64,000 nucleotides of DNA from JACDHG01 sp963811585 (GCA_963811585.1 CAWERR010000003.1:124001-188000); one strand, 5' to 3'; counted from the first letter of the stretch, positions 24,508 through 34,364 are shown. Translations and numbers: made by a program. The notes: generated by a model from the sequence alone, not told the origin.

Positions 24508-26637
24508 TTGTTCGCTGCACTCGGCAAACTCGTCGTCCGCGCCCGCTGGTGGGTCATCGCCGCTTGGATCGCGGCCGCCGTCATCATCGCCGCCACGGCC
24601 CCCGCCCTGCAGTCCACGCAGGACCAATCGGAGTTCCTACCCAGCCACTACGAGTCCGTCAAGGCTCTGACCGTGCAGCAAGAAGCCTTCCCGGAGCGCG
24701 GTGAGATAGGTGCGATCGTGGTCTTCGACCACGAGGATGGCAGCCAGCTGACCGAGGACGACCAGGCCACCGTCTCCTCCATCGCCGAGCAGCTCAATGC
24801 CAAGAGCTACGACAACTTGGGCACTGCGGCCGCAGCCCCGGTTTCGGACAACGGCTTGGTGCAGGCGATCTTCGTGACGGTCAAGCCAGGCAAGAACGCC
24901 TTCGACCCGACTGCCATCGAGGACGCCCGGAACCTGCGCGACGACCTTGAGCCACTGGTTGAGGGGACCGGCCTCCGCTCGGGCGTGACCGGCCCGGCGG
25001 CCCAGTCGCTGGACTCCCAGGAGTCGTCTGAGCAGGCGCTCGTCGTCGTCAGCATCGTGACCCTGTTGCTCATCGTGGTCCTACTCGCGCTGATCTTCCG
25101 AAGCGTCATTGCGTGTGTTCTGCCCATCGTGACTGTCGCCTTGGTCGGGACGACCGCCAACGGGCTCATCGCGGTGGCGAACGAGGCGTTCGACCTCAAG
25201 GCCGACAGCTCCATCTCGGTGATCTTGTTCATCGTGCTGTTCGGCATCGGGACCGACTACATCCTCTTCTTCCTGTTCCGTTACCGGGAAGCCCTGCGAC
25301 TCGGCTTGGATGGTCGAGGCGCGGTGTCCCACGCGGTCGAGCGAGCCGGTGAGGCGATCGCCTCGGCTGGCGGCGCGGTCATCATCGCCTTCATGGCGAT
25401 GGTGCTGTCGTCCCTGAGCATCTTCCGCTCGATCGGGCCGGCGCTGGCGATTGCCGTCGCGTTGGCCGTGCTCGCGGCGTTGACACTGGTCCCCGCGGTT
25501 GTCGCAGTCGTGGGGCAAAGGGTCATCTCCTGGCCGTCGAAGAAGTGGATGGTCGAGCCCGAGTCCACGCGGTTCCGCGCCATCGGGCGGTCGGTTGCCG
25601 TGCACCCGGTCCGCTACGCAGTGGTCTCTGCGGGCTCACTCGCCTTCCTGTCGCTGTTCGCGCTCGCCTTCAACCCGACCTTCGACTTTTCCGACAGCAG
25701 CACCGAGAACACAGAGTCGGGCCAGGCCCTGATCAACTTCGAGAAGGGCCAGCCCAGTGGTGCCGCAGACCCCACAACGGTGCTGCTCCGCTCCACAGAC
25801 GGCCAGCCGCTCGACGAAGGCGAGCTCGACACGTACGCCACCGAGCTCGGCACAGCGCCTGGGGTCGCGTCGTCGGTGCTGGCCGACCAGACCGACGAGG
25901 TCGCGGTCTTCAGCGTCGTACTCTCCGATGACCCCGGGTCCGATGCGGCGCTGGCTAACGTCGAGGGTCCTGTGCGGGACACCGCGCACTCGGCCGCGCC
26001 GGACGGGACCGAAGCCTTCGTCGGCGGCACCACGTCGATCTTCGTCGACCTCGACGACGCGATGGTGCGTGACTACTCGGTGGTCTTCCCGGTCGCGGCA
26101 GTGCTGATCATGATCATCTTGGCGTTGCTGCTGCGAAGTCTCGTCGCGCCGTTGTATCTCATGGTGTCTGTAGGCCTAGGCTTCACCGCCAGCCTGGGTG
26201 CGACAGTGCTGGTCTTCCAGGGGCTGCTGGGACAGCAGGGGCTGATCTTCATTCTGCCGATCTACATCTACCTCTTCGTGGTGGCGCTGGGCACCGACTA
26301 CAACATCTTGATGATTGCGCGCCTGCGGGAAGAGGCACGGGGAGGGCTCGAGCCGCGGCCCGCGGCCGCCAAGGCGATCGAACATGCCGGTCCGACGGTC
26401 GCGGCCGCCGGCCTGATCCTCGCCGGTACCTTCGCCTCGCTGATGCTCGCCGAGGGCACGTTCTTCAAGTCGATGGGATTCTCGTTCTCTGTCGGCATCG
26501 CCTTGGCTGCGTTCGTGATGGCGCTCTTCCTGACGCCGGCGCTCACCGCACTCATCGGGCACGCCGCGTGGTGGCCCGGCCATGGGGACGACACAACCGA
26601 AAAGGTCGAGGAGCCCGCCGAGGCGCGTGCTGGCTAG
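24508..26637 (+). CDS. MMPL-family RND transporter
   Basis: About 709 residues, about 11-12 membrane helices in two repeats. Each repeat has the proton-relay motif: GTDYILFFLFRYREA and GTDYNILMIARLREEA. The N-terminal helix (WWVIAAWIAAAVII) leads into the first extracytoplasmic domain (residues about 35-170). MMPL proteins export lipids, siderophores or drugs using the proton gradient. The start is unsure: TTG 24508 (MFAALGKLVVRARWW) fits the family best, with TAGCGT 7 nt upstream; ATG 24460 would add 16 atypical residues. Confidence 0.9.
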   Translation: MFAALGKLVVRARWWVIAAWIAAAVIIAATAPALQSTQDQSEFLPSHYESVKALTVQQEAFPERGEIGAIVVFDHEDGSQLTEDDQATVSSIAEQLNAKSYDNLGTAAAAPVSDNGLVQAIFVTVKPGKNAFDPTAIEDARNLRDDLEPLVEGTGLRSGVTGPAAQSLDSQESSEQALVVVSIVTLLLIVVLLALIFRSVIACVLPIVTVALVGTTANGLIAVANEAFDLKADSSISVILFIVLFGIGTDYILFFLFRYREALRLGLDGRGAVSHAVERAGEAIASAGGAVIIAFMAMVLSSLSIFRSIGPALAIAVALAVLAALTLVPAVVAVVGQRVISWPSKKWMVEPESTRFRAIGRSVAVHPVRYAVVSAGSLAFLSLFALAFNPTFDFSDSSTENTESGQALINFEKGQPSGAADPTTVLLRSTDGQPLDEGELDTYATELGTAPGVASSVLADQTDEVAVFSVVLSDDPGSDAALANVEGPVRDTAHSAAPDGTEAFVGGTTSIFVDLDDAMVRDYSVVFPVAAVLIMIILALLLRSLVAPLYLMVSVGLGFTASLGATVLVFQGLLGQQGLIFILPIYIYLFVVALGTDYNILMIARLREEARGGLEPRPAAAKAIEHAGPTVAAAGLILAGTFASLMLAEGTFFKSMGFSFSVGIALAAFVMALFLTPALTALIGHAAWWPGHGDDTTEKVEEPAEARAG

Positions 26638-26757
26638 CTGACTCGCGGGGTGCCACCAAAGTCGGACGTTCCCAGATCCCTCTGGCTGTGGGGGTGCGGA
26701 GTCCCTAAGGTCGAAGTGAGCCACAAGCGCGTGGAACTTTCACGGACGGAGAGACCC

Positions 26758-27126
26758 GTGACCTCAGCAGTGCAAAGCATCGACAACCCTCACGAGACCC
26801 GGCCCTTCAAGGCCCACGGTCACATGGACGTCGTGACAATCGGCGACTTCACCCTCGGCCGCGGCGTATTCGAGCCGGAATGGCGCTGGTCCAACGACGT
26901 GAAGCCGATCGCCGGGACCGACTCCTGCCAGGTCCACCACACCGGCATCTGTATGTCCGGGCACATGATGATCCAGTACGACGACGGCACCGAGATCGCC
27001 GTGGGGCCAGGCGACGTGGTCAACCTAGACCCTGGTCACGACGCATGGACCGTCGGCGACGAGGCATGCATCATCCTCGACAGCGGCGTCGCGGCGTACG
27101 CCAAGCCGCCGTCCGACACCCGCTAA
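26758..27126 (+). CDS. Cupin-domain protein
   Basis: 122 residues, one cupin barrel: CQVHHTGICMSGHMMIQYDDG contains in two blocks (CQVHHTGICMSG and HMMIQYDDG) the first motif, with GPGDVVNLDPGHDAWTVGD as the second. Metal ligands His and Asp/His are kept in part. It may bind a small ligand; no enzyme assignment is possible. GTG 26758 follows CGGAGAG at a normal distance. It is monocistronic as far as seen. Confidence 0.75.
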   Translation: MTSAVQSIDNPHETRPFKAHGHMDVVTIGDFTLGRGVFEPEWRWSNDVKPIAGTDSCQVHHTGICMSGHMMIQYDDGTEIAVGPGDVVNLDPGHDAWTVGDEACIILDSGVAAYAKPPSDTR

Positions 27127-27278
27127 CTGCACGGATTCGCAACGCCTAGCGGCACCTGGCCGCGAGGCGTTGAACCCGCGCCTGCACGCCGGGGCGGTAG
27201 CCCCGAACGTCGGGTCGACCAGTTTGGCCACCGGGAATGCCACCTGGTACAAACCTTGAGACGTACTGGGAGGTGAAC

Positions 27279-27689
27279 GTGGAAGGATCAGGTCGTGGCG
27301 ACGTGACCGTGCTGCGGATCGACCCCGACAGCTCGACCCCGCCGTTCGAGCAGCTGCGCACCCAGGTCGCGGCCATGGTTGCAACTGGCGAGCTCGCCCC
27401 GGGCCAAAAGCTGCCCACCGTTCGGCAGCTTGCGACCGATCTGGGACTGGCCGCCAACACCGTCGCCCGGGCCTATCGCGAGCTGGAGGCCGACCAGATC
27501 ATCTCAACCCAAGGACGCCGCGGCACGTTCGTGCACAGCACCGTCCTCGACGATGTCGACGAGTCCGGCCAACAAGGCACCCTCCGACAAGCCGCCACCG
27601 CGTTCACCGACACAGCCCGTCGGCAAGGCCTGTCTCTGGCCGAAGCCACCCGGCTGCTCGAAGTCAGCTGGCCACGCACCAGCAACTGA
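27279..27689 (+). CDS. GntR-family regulator, YtrA subgroup
   Basis: 136 residues. Winged helix at about 15-80: FEQLRTQVAAMVATGELAPG, LPTVRQLATDLGLAANTVAR and the wing GTFVHS, the YtrA pattern with only a short C-terminal helical tail and no ligand domain. YtrA regulators usually control adjacent ABC exporters; none follows here, so it may act elsewhere. GGGAGG (27268-27273) five bases before GTG 27279 decides the start. Confidence 0.88.
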   Translation: MEGSGRGDVTVLRIDPDSSTPPFEQLRTQVAAMVATGELAPGQKLPTVRQLATDLGLAANTVARAYRELEADQIISTQGRRGTFVHSTVLDDVDESGQQGTLRQAATAFTDTARRQGLSLAEATRLLEVSWPRTSN

Positions 27690-27722
27690 CCAGCCGCGGC
27701 CGCTGGGGCTCTGGCGGCTACC

Positions 27723-28667
27723 TCAGTTTGAGGCGGCGTCGGCAAGCACTGAGCGCACGATCGCAAGCCTGCTGGCACATCGTTCCGGCATGGTGCTCCA
27801 GTAGTACGGAAAGGTCATGACGGCCAAGGCGAGCGCCCAGGCCCGTCCCCGCAGCCACGTGGCATCGTCCACCCCGACAGCACGACGGAACACCCCGCGT
27901 GCGGCAGGGTCAAGAACCTCCCATGCGACGACTAGGTCGATCGTCGGATCCCCCACAGCCAACCCTCCGAAGTCCAGCAGCGCGGCAAGGCGGCCATCCC
28001 GCACCAGCAAGTTTTCCGCCAGCAGGTCGCCGTGGTACCACCGCGGCGATGACCCCGCAGTTGTCTCGGGAAGCGCCATGGCCTGTTCCCACACCCGGAG
28101 TACGGCGTCGAAGTCCACGGCCAGACCCGAGATGTCACGGCACTCCGCAAGAGAGCGACGGGTTCCGCCATCCATGGTCCCGAGTGGGGCGCCGCGGTAC
28201 ATGCGCAGCTCAGGATCGGCGAGAGCGCTCGGAGGCACCTTGATGTCGCTCAGCGCAGTGACCACAGCGGCTAGGTCACGCGCAAGGGCAGTGGGCGTCG
28301 GGCATGAGTACGACGCGGGATCCGCAACCGTAGGGAAATCGCCATCGATCCAGCGCACCACGGACCAACGCTCCGGGTAGCCCAGATCCGGCTCTCCTAC
28401 GACGACGACCTCAGGGACCGATACCGGCAGCAGAGGCGCTATGTGCGGCAGCCAACGCGCCTCCTTCTCAATGGTCGCGGATCCCCCAGGCTGGCGGGGT
28501 AGCCGGATCAAGAGCTCATCGCCGAGCCGAAAGAGCGCATTGGTTGAACCCGAGGCACGCAGCCGACTGAGCGGTAGGGATGCATATTCGGGTAGGCCAC
28601 GGTCAACGAGAGCCCGAACGAGACCCAGGTCGATCGAGATCTCGTCATCGTGCAGCGGATCAGTCAC
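27723..28667 (-). CDS. Aminoglycoside-phosphotransferase-family protein
   Basis: 314 residues. APH fold: N-lobe GSTNALFRLGDELLIRLPRQ with an Arg/Lys-containing ATP site in two blocks, catalytic loop WYHGDLLAENLLV (HxDxxxxN), and metal site LLDFGG. The pattern is that of proteins annotated as APH(3'')-like or kanamycin kinase-like in environmental actinobacteria; resistance is not proved. Its start overlaps the stop of the upstream methyltransferase gene by 4 nt, so they are coupled. Confidence 0.85.
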   Translation of the reverse strand: MTDPLHDDEISIDLGLVRALVDRGLPEYASLPLSRLRASGSTNALFRLGDELLIRLPRQPGGSATIEKEARWLPHIAPLLPVSVPEVVVVGEPDLGYPERWSVVRWIDGDFPTVADPASYSCPTPTALARDLAAVVTALSDIKVPPSALADPELRMYRGAPLGTMDGGTRRSLAECRDISGLAVDFDAVLRVWEQAMALPETTAGSSPRWYHGDLLAENLLVRDGRLAALLDFGGLAVGDPTIDLVVAWEVLDPAARGVFRRAVGVDDATWLRGRAWALALAVMTFPYYWSTMPERCASRLAIVRSVLADAASN

Positions 28668-29461
28668 CGGTGACCGACCGCCATCAGGTGGCTTCCCAAG
28701 GCGAGGAGCTCCGGGTCGTTTTCCACGAGCCTGGCAGCACTGATGAGTGCCTCACGCCTGACATCATCGGCCCATCGCTCGTCGAAATTGCTCACGAGAT
28801 AGCCCGGCCCCTCGATACTGACGACCTCAACCTCGGCGAAGCCAACCGCTGACACCTCCTGTCGGAGTTGGCGGGGCAGGTGCATGAACGCCGTCGTGAA
28901 GACGCCATCCTCTCTGGCGGGGAGCACTCCGCTTCCGACGATGCTCTCGATCCTTTCCATCTCTTCAGGCTCATGGAACCGGTCAAGGTGTACGAGCTGA
29001 TCAAGCAGTGCCGCGAAGCGGGAGATGGCCGTTGCGACCAGCAGACCGCCCGGCCGCAGGACTCGCCACGCCTCCCCCAGACTCTGCAGCCGATCGCTCT
29101 CGTCGACGAGGTGGTAGAGCGGCCCCATCAGCAAGACGACGTCCGCACTCTCGTCTGGATGGTCGAGGCGGGCCGCTTCACCCAGCTCGGCGTCAAGACC
29201 TAGTGCGCGCGCCGCCTCGACGTGACGACGCACAGGGTCGATGAGATGCACCGAGTGCCCTCCTTTCGCGAGCCAACTCGCGTACACGCCCGGTCCTCCC
29301 CCGACGTCGAGAACCTTGAGGGCTCCGCCCGGCAAGTACCGCACCAGCAGCTCGATCGTTCGCTCGAACTCGAGCGGGCCGGCAAGGTTCCCATCGTTCA
29401 GACGGTCGAACTCACGTCCGGACTCGTAGAAGTCGAGGACGTCACGCGGCACAGAGGGCAT
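28664..29461 (-). CDS. SAM-dependent class I methyltransferase
   Basis: 265 residues. Rossmann-like core: VLDVGGGPGVYASWLA (motif I), VHLIDP (acidic end of strand 2 as Asp), ADVVLLMGPLYHL (motif IV region) and LRPGGLLVATAI. The N-terminus is short, as in ubiE-like enzymes. The substrate is unknown. Coupled by a 4-nt overlap to the downstream APH-like gene; together they could modify a common small molecule. Confidence 0.85.
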   Translation of the reverse strand: MPSVPRDVLDFYESGREFDRLNDGNLAGPLEFERTIELLVRYLPGGALKVLDVGGGPGVYASWLAKGGHSVHLIDPVRRHVEAARALGLDAELGEAARLDHPDESADVVLLMGPLYHLVDESDRLQSLGEAWRVLRPGGLLVATAISRFAALLDQLVHLDRFHEPEEMERIESIVGSGVLPAREDGVFTTAFMHLPRQLRQEVSAVGFAEVEVVSIEGPGYLVSNFDERWADDVRREALISAARLVENDPELLALGSHLMAVGHR

Positions 29462-29525
29462 GGTGCATCGTCACTGACGAGGCCGAGCGACGCCAGTCGA
29501 TTAGGTTCTGGTGGGGCGTGCCGGG

Positions 29526-29909
29526 TCAGTCGTCGGGCATCGAGCGGCGGTCTCCAACCGGTCGCTCGCTGAGCGGGAAGGCGAGCGAGTCGGCGCGGAC
29601 CCACCACTCCATCACGTCGTAGGCGAGCCGCCCCGCAACGACGGAGGGGTCGCCGTCCGACAGCCGTGCGGCCTCGGCAGCGTCGCAGGCGAAGATCGAC
29701 ATCCCGCGGTACGACGGTTCGCTCTGCTCGCCGAACGGCCCGTTCACGACGACCACGCCCTGCCGCCACAACTCGGCGCGGTAGGCGAGGTGCCGTGCCT
29801 GAAGCGCGTCCAGCTCGTCGTCCGACATCTCGGGCGCGTTGGCCGGACGCCGCAGGACCACTACTGTGTAGACGTCGAACGCATCGGGGATGTTGGGATC
29901 GCGTGGCAT
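29526..29909 (-). CDS. YciI-family (YCII) protein
   Basis: 127 residues. The ferredoxin-like YCII fold is suggested by DVYTVVVLRRP, LQARHLAYRAEL with the conserved His, VVVNGPFGEQ, and a closing AYDVMEWWV strand. YCII domains occur in small enzymes with an essential His-Asp pair; function unknown here. ATG 29909 is chosen within a much longer frame that continues antisense to the helicase gene. Confidence 0.8.
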   Translation of the reverse strand: MPRDPNIPDAFDVYTVVVLRRPANAPEMSDDELDALQARHLAYRAELWRQGVVVVNGPFGEQSEPSYRGMSIFACDAAEAARLSDGDPSVVAGRLAYDVMEWWVRADSLAFPLSERPVGDRRSMPDD

Positions 29910-30104
29910 CGGCCCGCTCCTAGGATTGGTAGTCAACGGCCTCAGAGCCCATGCGAGCATCATGCCGGACTCGCCCAGCAGGTAACGTCCGCACCGGCAC
30001 CAGTTCGCAGCTGGCCGCGCGGACCGCCGCCGGCCCGACGTGGGGACGCTGAGGCGAGTTCGGTTCGCGGCCGCGGAGTACGCGTACGAGGAAAGAAGGA
30101 TTGG

Positions 30105-32231
30105 TTGGCCAACAGACGTAACCAGCGATCCAGAGCTGGCGGGCGTGCCCGGCGTCGCCCTGGCGGGAGTCCGGATGGCGATGGGCTGATCCCGGTCCTC
30201 GCGAAAGCAGTACGCGAGATCGAGAACGCGATGAACCGTGGGCAGGTGACCGCGCGGCAGCGCTCCATGCTCCAAGCCTCGGCGTTGCTCGTCCGCGAGG
30301 AGCGGGCACGTGTACGGGCTGACTCGTCGGTCACCGCGGCGCAACGGGACAACGTCCTCAAGCGCCTGGACGGCGTGGCCACGATCTTGGCGCAGACGGT
30401 GGCGCGTGAGCCCTCGTTGTTCTCCTTGCTTCAGGAGGACGCCGAGGTCACCGACGCCACTCGCCGGCTGCAGCGGGAGATGAAGCTCGCCGCCGGCCTC
30501 GACCCCGCGGACAACGATGTCGCCACCCCTGAGGCGGTGACCGCCGTACCCACCGAACAGAGGGCGCTGCCGCCGTCTGTGGTTGCGGCCCAGCTGGCCA
30601 ATCCCTTCCTGGCGCCCGACTTCAGCCAGGCGAGGCCAAAGGTAGAGGGCCGCTTGATTGGCTGGGACTTGATCGGACCCATGCTGAACGCGTTCGAGCA
30701 TCCTCCTCCGGGTGCATCCGCCTGCATGGATCTTCCGGACCCCCGGTCGACTGCGACGCCGAAGGGCATGGAGCTCATGGCCCATCAGGCGCGTCTGTTG
30801 GCCGCTGTGTCTGCCGGCCACCGGACCTTCCTCTTGGCCGACGAGCCGGGGCTCGGCAAGACCGCGCAGGCACTGCTGGCTGCGCAGATAGCGAGCGCCC
30901 ATCCACTGCTGGCCGTCGTCCCCAACGTGGTGAAGACCAACTGGGCGCGTGAGGCGCAGCAGTGGACGCCTGGTCGGTCGGTAACCGTGATCCACGGTGA
31001 CGGCGAGACGATCGATGGCTTCGCCGACATCGTGGTAGTCAACTACGAGGTACTCGATCGGCATGTCGACTGGATCGGCAATCACGGGTTCCGTGGCATG
31101 GTCGTCGACGAGGCGCACTACATCAAGAACAAGAAATCGCAGCGGTCGCAGCACGTCATCGAGGTCTCCGAGCGGATCCGCAAGCGGGTCGCGCGGCCGC
31201 TGTTGATGGCGCTGACCGGCACCCCGCTGATCAACGACATCGAGGACTTCCGAGCGATCTGGCAGTTCCTCGGCTGGATCGAGGAGCGCAAGCCCGGAGA
31301 CGCACTGATGGCGGCGCTGGAGCAGACGGGTATGACGCCGGCCGAGCATGGTTTCTACCCGGCCGCGCGGGACGCGGTCATCGACCTCGGCATCGTCCGC
31401 CGGCGCAAGGTCGACGTAGCCGCCGACATCCCAGCCCGTCGGATCGCCGACCTGCCAGTCGAGCTCGAGGGCGCGGCTGGCCGCTCGATTGCCAAGGCCG
31501 AGCGGCAGCTCGCCGAACGCCTCGTCGACCGCTACCAGACAGCGCTGCTACGACGTACCACCCCGGTAGCCGATGGCATCGACCACGCGTTGGTACGCCG
31601 CGTGGCCGAACGCGAGGCCGCCGACAGCGGCGACGAGGGCACCGGGGACAACGTCTTCGCGATGGTGCGCAGGATCGGGCAGGCCAAGGCGGAGCTCGCG
31701 GCCGACTACGCCGCACAGCTCGCCCGCAGTGCTGGCAAGGTCGTCTTCTTCGCCAAGCACCTCGATGTGATGGACATCGCCGCGGACACCTTCGCCAAGC
31801 GCGACATCCGCTACACCACGATCAGAGGCGACCAGACCTCGACGGCGCGCCAGAAGGCCATCGATGCATTCGTCAACGACCCCGACGTCGCGATCATTGT
31901 CTGCTCGTTGACCGCCGCCGGCGTCGGGATCAACCTCCACGTCGCCTCGAACGTCGTGCTCGCCGAACTCTCCTGGACGAACGCCGAGCAGACCCAAGCG
32001 ATCGACCGCGTCCACCGCATTGGCCAGACCGAGCCCGTCACTGCCTGGCGGATCATTGCCGCCCAGACCATCGACGCGAAGATCGCCGAGCTGATCGACA
32101 GCAAGGCGGGGCTGGCCACCCGGGCTCTCGACGGATCGGACGAGGAGGCCACCCCGTGGTCCGACGTCCAGGTCGAGGCGTTGGTGGCATTGCTGACCAA
32201 CGCGCTGTCAGAGGACCCCAGCAGCGACTAA
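30105..32231 (+). CDS. SNF2-family helicase/ATPase
   Basis: 708 residues from TTG 30105, which follows GAAGGA (30095-30100); no ATG or GTG precedes the conserved part in a better place. The N-terminal 170 residues are basic then helical (ARQRSMLQASALLVREE). The helicase motor has motif I DEPGLGKT at 246-253, motif II DEAH at 335-338, motif III LTGTPL, and in the second RecA lobe VIFAKH-like VVFFAKH, SLTAAGVGINL and QAIDRVHRIGQ near 631. This is a DNA-translocating SNF2 ATPase, similar in layout to SMARCAL1/HepA-like enzymes that remodel or rewind DNA; the exact task is unknown. Confidence 0.9.
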   Translation: MANRRNQRSRAGGRARRRPGGSPDGDGLIPVLAKAVREIENAMNRGQVTARQRSMLQASALLVREERARVRADSSVTAAQRDNVLKRLDGVATILAQTVAREPSLFSLLQEDAEVTDATRRLQREMKLAAGLDPADNDVATPEAVTAVPTEQRALPPSVVAAQLANPFLAPDFSQARPKVEGRLIGWDLIGPMLNAFEHPPPGASACMDLPDPRSTATPKGMELMAHQARLLAAVSAGHRTFLLADEPGLGKTAQALLAAQIASAHPLLAVVPNVVKTNWAREAQQWTPGRSVTVIHGDGETIDGFADIVVVNYEVLDRHVDWIGNHGFRGMVVDEAHYIKNKKSQRSQHVIEVSERIRKRVARPLLMALTGTPLINDIEDFRAIWQFLGWIEERKPGDALMAALEQTGMTPAEHGFYPAARDAVIDLGIVRRRKVDVAADIPARRIADLPVELEGAAGRSIAKAERQLAERLVDRYQTALLRRTTPVADGIDHALVRRVAEREAADSGDEGTGDNVFAMVRRIGQAKAELAADYAAQLARSAGKVVFFAKHLDVMDIAADTFAKRDIRYTTIRGDQTSTARQKAIDAFVNDPDVAIIVCSLTAAGVGINLHVASNVVLAELSWTNAEQTQAIDRVHRIGQTEPVTAWRIIAAQTIDAKIAELIDSKAGLATRALDGSDEEATPWSDVQVEALVALLTNALSEDPSSD

Positions 32232-32253
32232 GACGACCAGAAGGAGCCACACC

Positions 32254-32961
32254 ATGGACATGCTCGGCGGAGAGCAGATCACTGCGGCGGCCCTGACGGA
32301 CTGGCGCAAGCTCGGTCAGGGTCTGCACGCCAGGTTCGTCATCCCCGACTTCCGCGCGGGTGTCCGTTTCCTCGCCGCCATCGGCGAGGCCGGGGAAGCC
32401 GGCGGGCATCATCCCGAGGTGCGGCTGGGCACGGCCTATGTAGACCTGAAGCTGATCAGCGACGACGCCATCTACCGCGACGACGAGGACACCGAGCACC
32501 AGGTCGAGTGGGTGACCCAACAAGACGTCGACCTGGCCCGCCGGATCAGTGAGATCGCCGCCGAGCAGTCGCTCTCCCCAGATCCGCGATCAATCATCGC
32601 CATGGAGCTGGTGCTCGACACGGCGAATTCCACTTCCCTGGCACCGATGTGGGCGGCTCTGCTGACCGGCGGCAGCGAGGCAGTGGGGCGTGGCACCATC
32701 AGCGATGACGTACGCGACGTCACGAGTCGGGTCCCGATCCTGTCGTTCCAAGAAACCGAGCCTCACGAGACACCACGTCAGAGGTTCCACCTCGATGTGC
32801 AGGTCCCGTACGACGTTGCCAAGCAACGCATCGCCGCTGCGGTGGCCGCTGGGGCCGTGATCGTCGACGACAGTAGGGCACCCTGGACGACCGTGATCGC
32901 GGATCCTGACGGCAACAAGGCCTGCGTCGGCACGATGCAACCCGCTCCCGAGCCGGAGTAG
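32254..32961 (+). CDS. Pterin-4a-carbinolamine dehydratase fused to a VOC domain
   Basis: 235 residues. Residues about 8-90 match pterin-4a-carbinolamine dehydratase, with the active-site GGHHPEVRL. Residues about 110-230 are a glyoxalase/VOC-like domain (MELVLDTANS, FHLDVQVPYD, VIADPDGNKACV). This fusion is known in actinobacterial annotations, where its role is unsettled. AAGGAG precedes ATG 32254 at a good distance. It starts 22 bp after the helicase and may be co-transcribed with it. Confidence 0.82.
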   Translation: MDMLGGEQITAAALTDWRKLGQGLHARFVIPDFRAGVRFLAAIGEAGEAGGHHPEVRLGTAYVDLKLISDDAIYRDDEDTEHQVEWVTQQDVDLARRISEIAAEQSLSPDPRSIIAMELVLDTANSTSLAPMWAALLTGGSEAVGRGTISDDVRDVTSRVPILSFQETEPHETPRQRFHLDVQVPYDVAKQRIAAAVAAGAVIVDDSRAPWTTVIADPDGNKACVGTMQPAPEPE

Positions 32962-33022
32962 CAACCGGTGAGCGAGGTCGGTCGCGACCCGGTCGCTTGG
33001 TGCCACGACCTATCGTGGCGTC

Positions 33023-33835
33023 ATGCCCGACTCCCCTGCGCCACAGATTCCCCAAGACTCCGTCAACCTCCCCCACGGCACCATGCCGATGCTGGGCTTC
33101 GGCACCTGGCAGATCAAGGGGGACGAGGCCGCCTACGCCGCTTCCGTTGCACTCGAGTCGGGCTACCGGCACCTGGACACCGCAGCTGTTTACCGCAACG
33201 AGGGGGAGGTCGGCACAGGCCTCGAGCGCAGCGGCGTCCCCCGTGAGTCCGTATTCTTCACTACCAAGTGTCCGCCGGACGCAGACGAGGCCCTGGACAC
33301 CTTGCGCCGCAGCCTTGACCTGCTGGGCACCGATTACGTCGACCTGTGGCTCATCCACTGGCCGGGCAGCGGCTCTCACGTGGACATCTGGAAGTCATTC
33401 ATCGAGGCCCGCGAGCAGGGTCTGGCCCGCGACATCGGCGTCAGCAACTTCGACCTGGCAATGATCGACGAAGTCACGTCTGCCACCGGGGTGGCCCCGG
33501 CGGTGAACCAGATCGAGTGGAGCCCACTGCTCTTCGACTCGACGGTTGTCGATGCGCACCGCGAGCGCGGCATCACGCTCGAGGGCTACAGCGCGCTGCG
33601 CGGTGGCACCCTGGAGCACCCGGCGATCACCTCGATCGCCCAGCGGCTCGGACGTACGCCGGCCCAGGTGATCATCCGATGGCACCTGCAGCATGGCGTC
33701 GTGGTGATTCCGAAGTCCCGCCAGGCCGACCGCATCCGCAGCAACGCCGACGTGGCCGGCTTCGAGCTCTCCGCCGACGACGTCGCAACCCTGGACGCGC
33801 TGGGAAGCACGGCCGAGCAGCGCGGGGAGAGCTGA
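33023..33835 (+). CDS. Aldo/keto reductase
   Basis: 270 residues, TIM-barrel NADPH-dependent carbonyl reductase. The catalytic tetrad is visible: Asp in HLDTAA, Tyr in VYRNE, Lys in FTTKCP and His in LIHWP. GVSNFD and the NADPH-binding VIPKSRQADRIRSN are present. It is of the 2,5-diketo-gluconate reductase-like AKR5 type. TATCGT (33011-33016) lies exactly 6 nt before the ATG and no ribosome site is seen, which suggests a leaderless mRNA. Confidence 0.93.
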   Translation: MPDSPAPQIPQDSVNLPHGTMPMLGFGTWQIKGDEAAYAASVALESGYRHLDTAAVYRNEGEVGTGLERSGVPRESVFFTTKCPPDADEALDTLRRSLDLLGTDYVDLWLIHWPGSGSHVDIWKSFIEAREQGLARDIGVSNFDLAMIDEVTSATGVAPAVNQIEWSPLLFDSTVVDAHRERGITLEGYSALRGGTLEHPAITSIAQRLGRTPAQVIIRWHLQHGVVVIPKSRQADRIRSNADVAGFELSADDVATLDALGSTAEQRGES

Positions 33836-33863
33836 CCTACAGGGTCCGAGCGCCTCGGGGGTC

Positions 33864-34331
33864 TTACGCCAACGCAGCGCGGACGGAGAGCGCGATGGTG
33901 TCGAGTTCTGTCGCGGGCAGCCATCGAGCCTGATCGTCATTCAGGTAGGCGAACACGCGCGGTCCGCGAACATCCTCGGGCTGGTCCGGCAACCGCGGCA
34001 CCAGGTGGAGGTGCAGGTGGGAGAACCCCTCGGCCTCGGAGAACTGCATGAGGTAGGTCTTCACGCAGCCGGTGACAGTCTCCAGCGCTCTGCCCAGCCG
34101 ACGTACGAGCCCACCGAGCTCATCGGCCGCCTCCGGCGTCAGTTCCGTGAATGAGGTGACGTGCCGGGTCGGTAACAGGACGAGCCATCCGGCGAGCGTG
34201 CTGTTGAACGCGTGGGCTACTCGCCAGTGATCGGTGTGGACGACGTCCTCGCGCGGTGGCAGGGCATCGCGCCCTTGCTGGTCACATGGGAAGCATCCGG
34301 GCACGAGGTCACTGGTGATCACGTACGGCAC
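33864..34331 (-). CDS. HIT-family hydrolase
   Basis: 155 residues. The histidine triad is HLHLHLV (H-x-H-x-H), preceded by a WLVLLPTRHVTSFTEL strand-helix and followed by VPRLP. HIT proteins hydrolyse or transfer nucleoside 5'-phosphates. The N-terminus has a CFPCD pair of Cys that could bind zinc. Start GTG 34331. It is convergent with the aldo/keto reductase, 28 bp apart. Confidence 0.85.
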   Translation of the reverse strand: MPYVITSDLVPGCFPCDQQGRDALPPREDVVHTDHWRVAHAFNSTLAGWLVLLPTRHVTSFTELTPEAADELGGLVRRLGRALETVTGCVKTYLMQFSEAEGFSHLHLHLVPRLPDQPEDVRGPRVFAYLNDDQARWLPATELDTIALSVRAALA

Positions 34332-34364
34332 TCTAGGTCCAGCGCCGTTCTGTCTCGCCGAGTG

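Noticed and set aside
29910..31349. Minus-strand open frame continuing upstream of the YciI gene
   Set aside because: It is antisense to the SNF2 helicase; the YCII domain begins at ATG 29909 and the extension shows no family.
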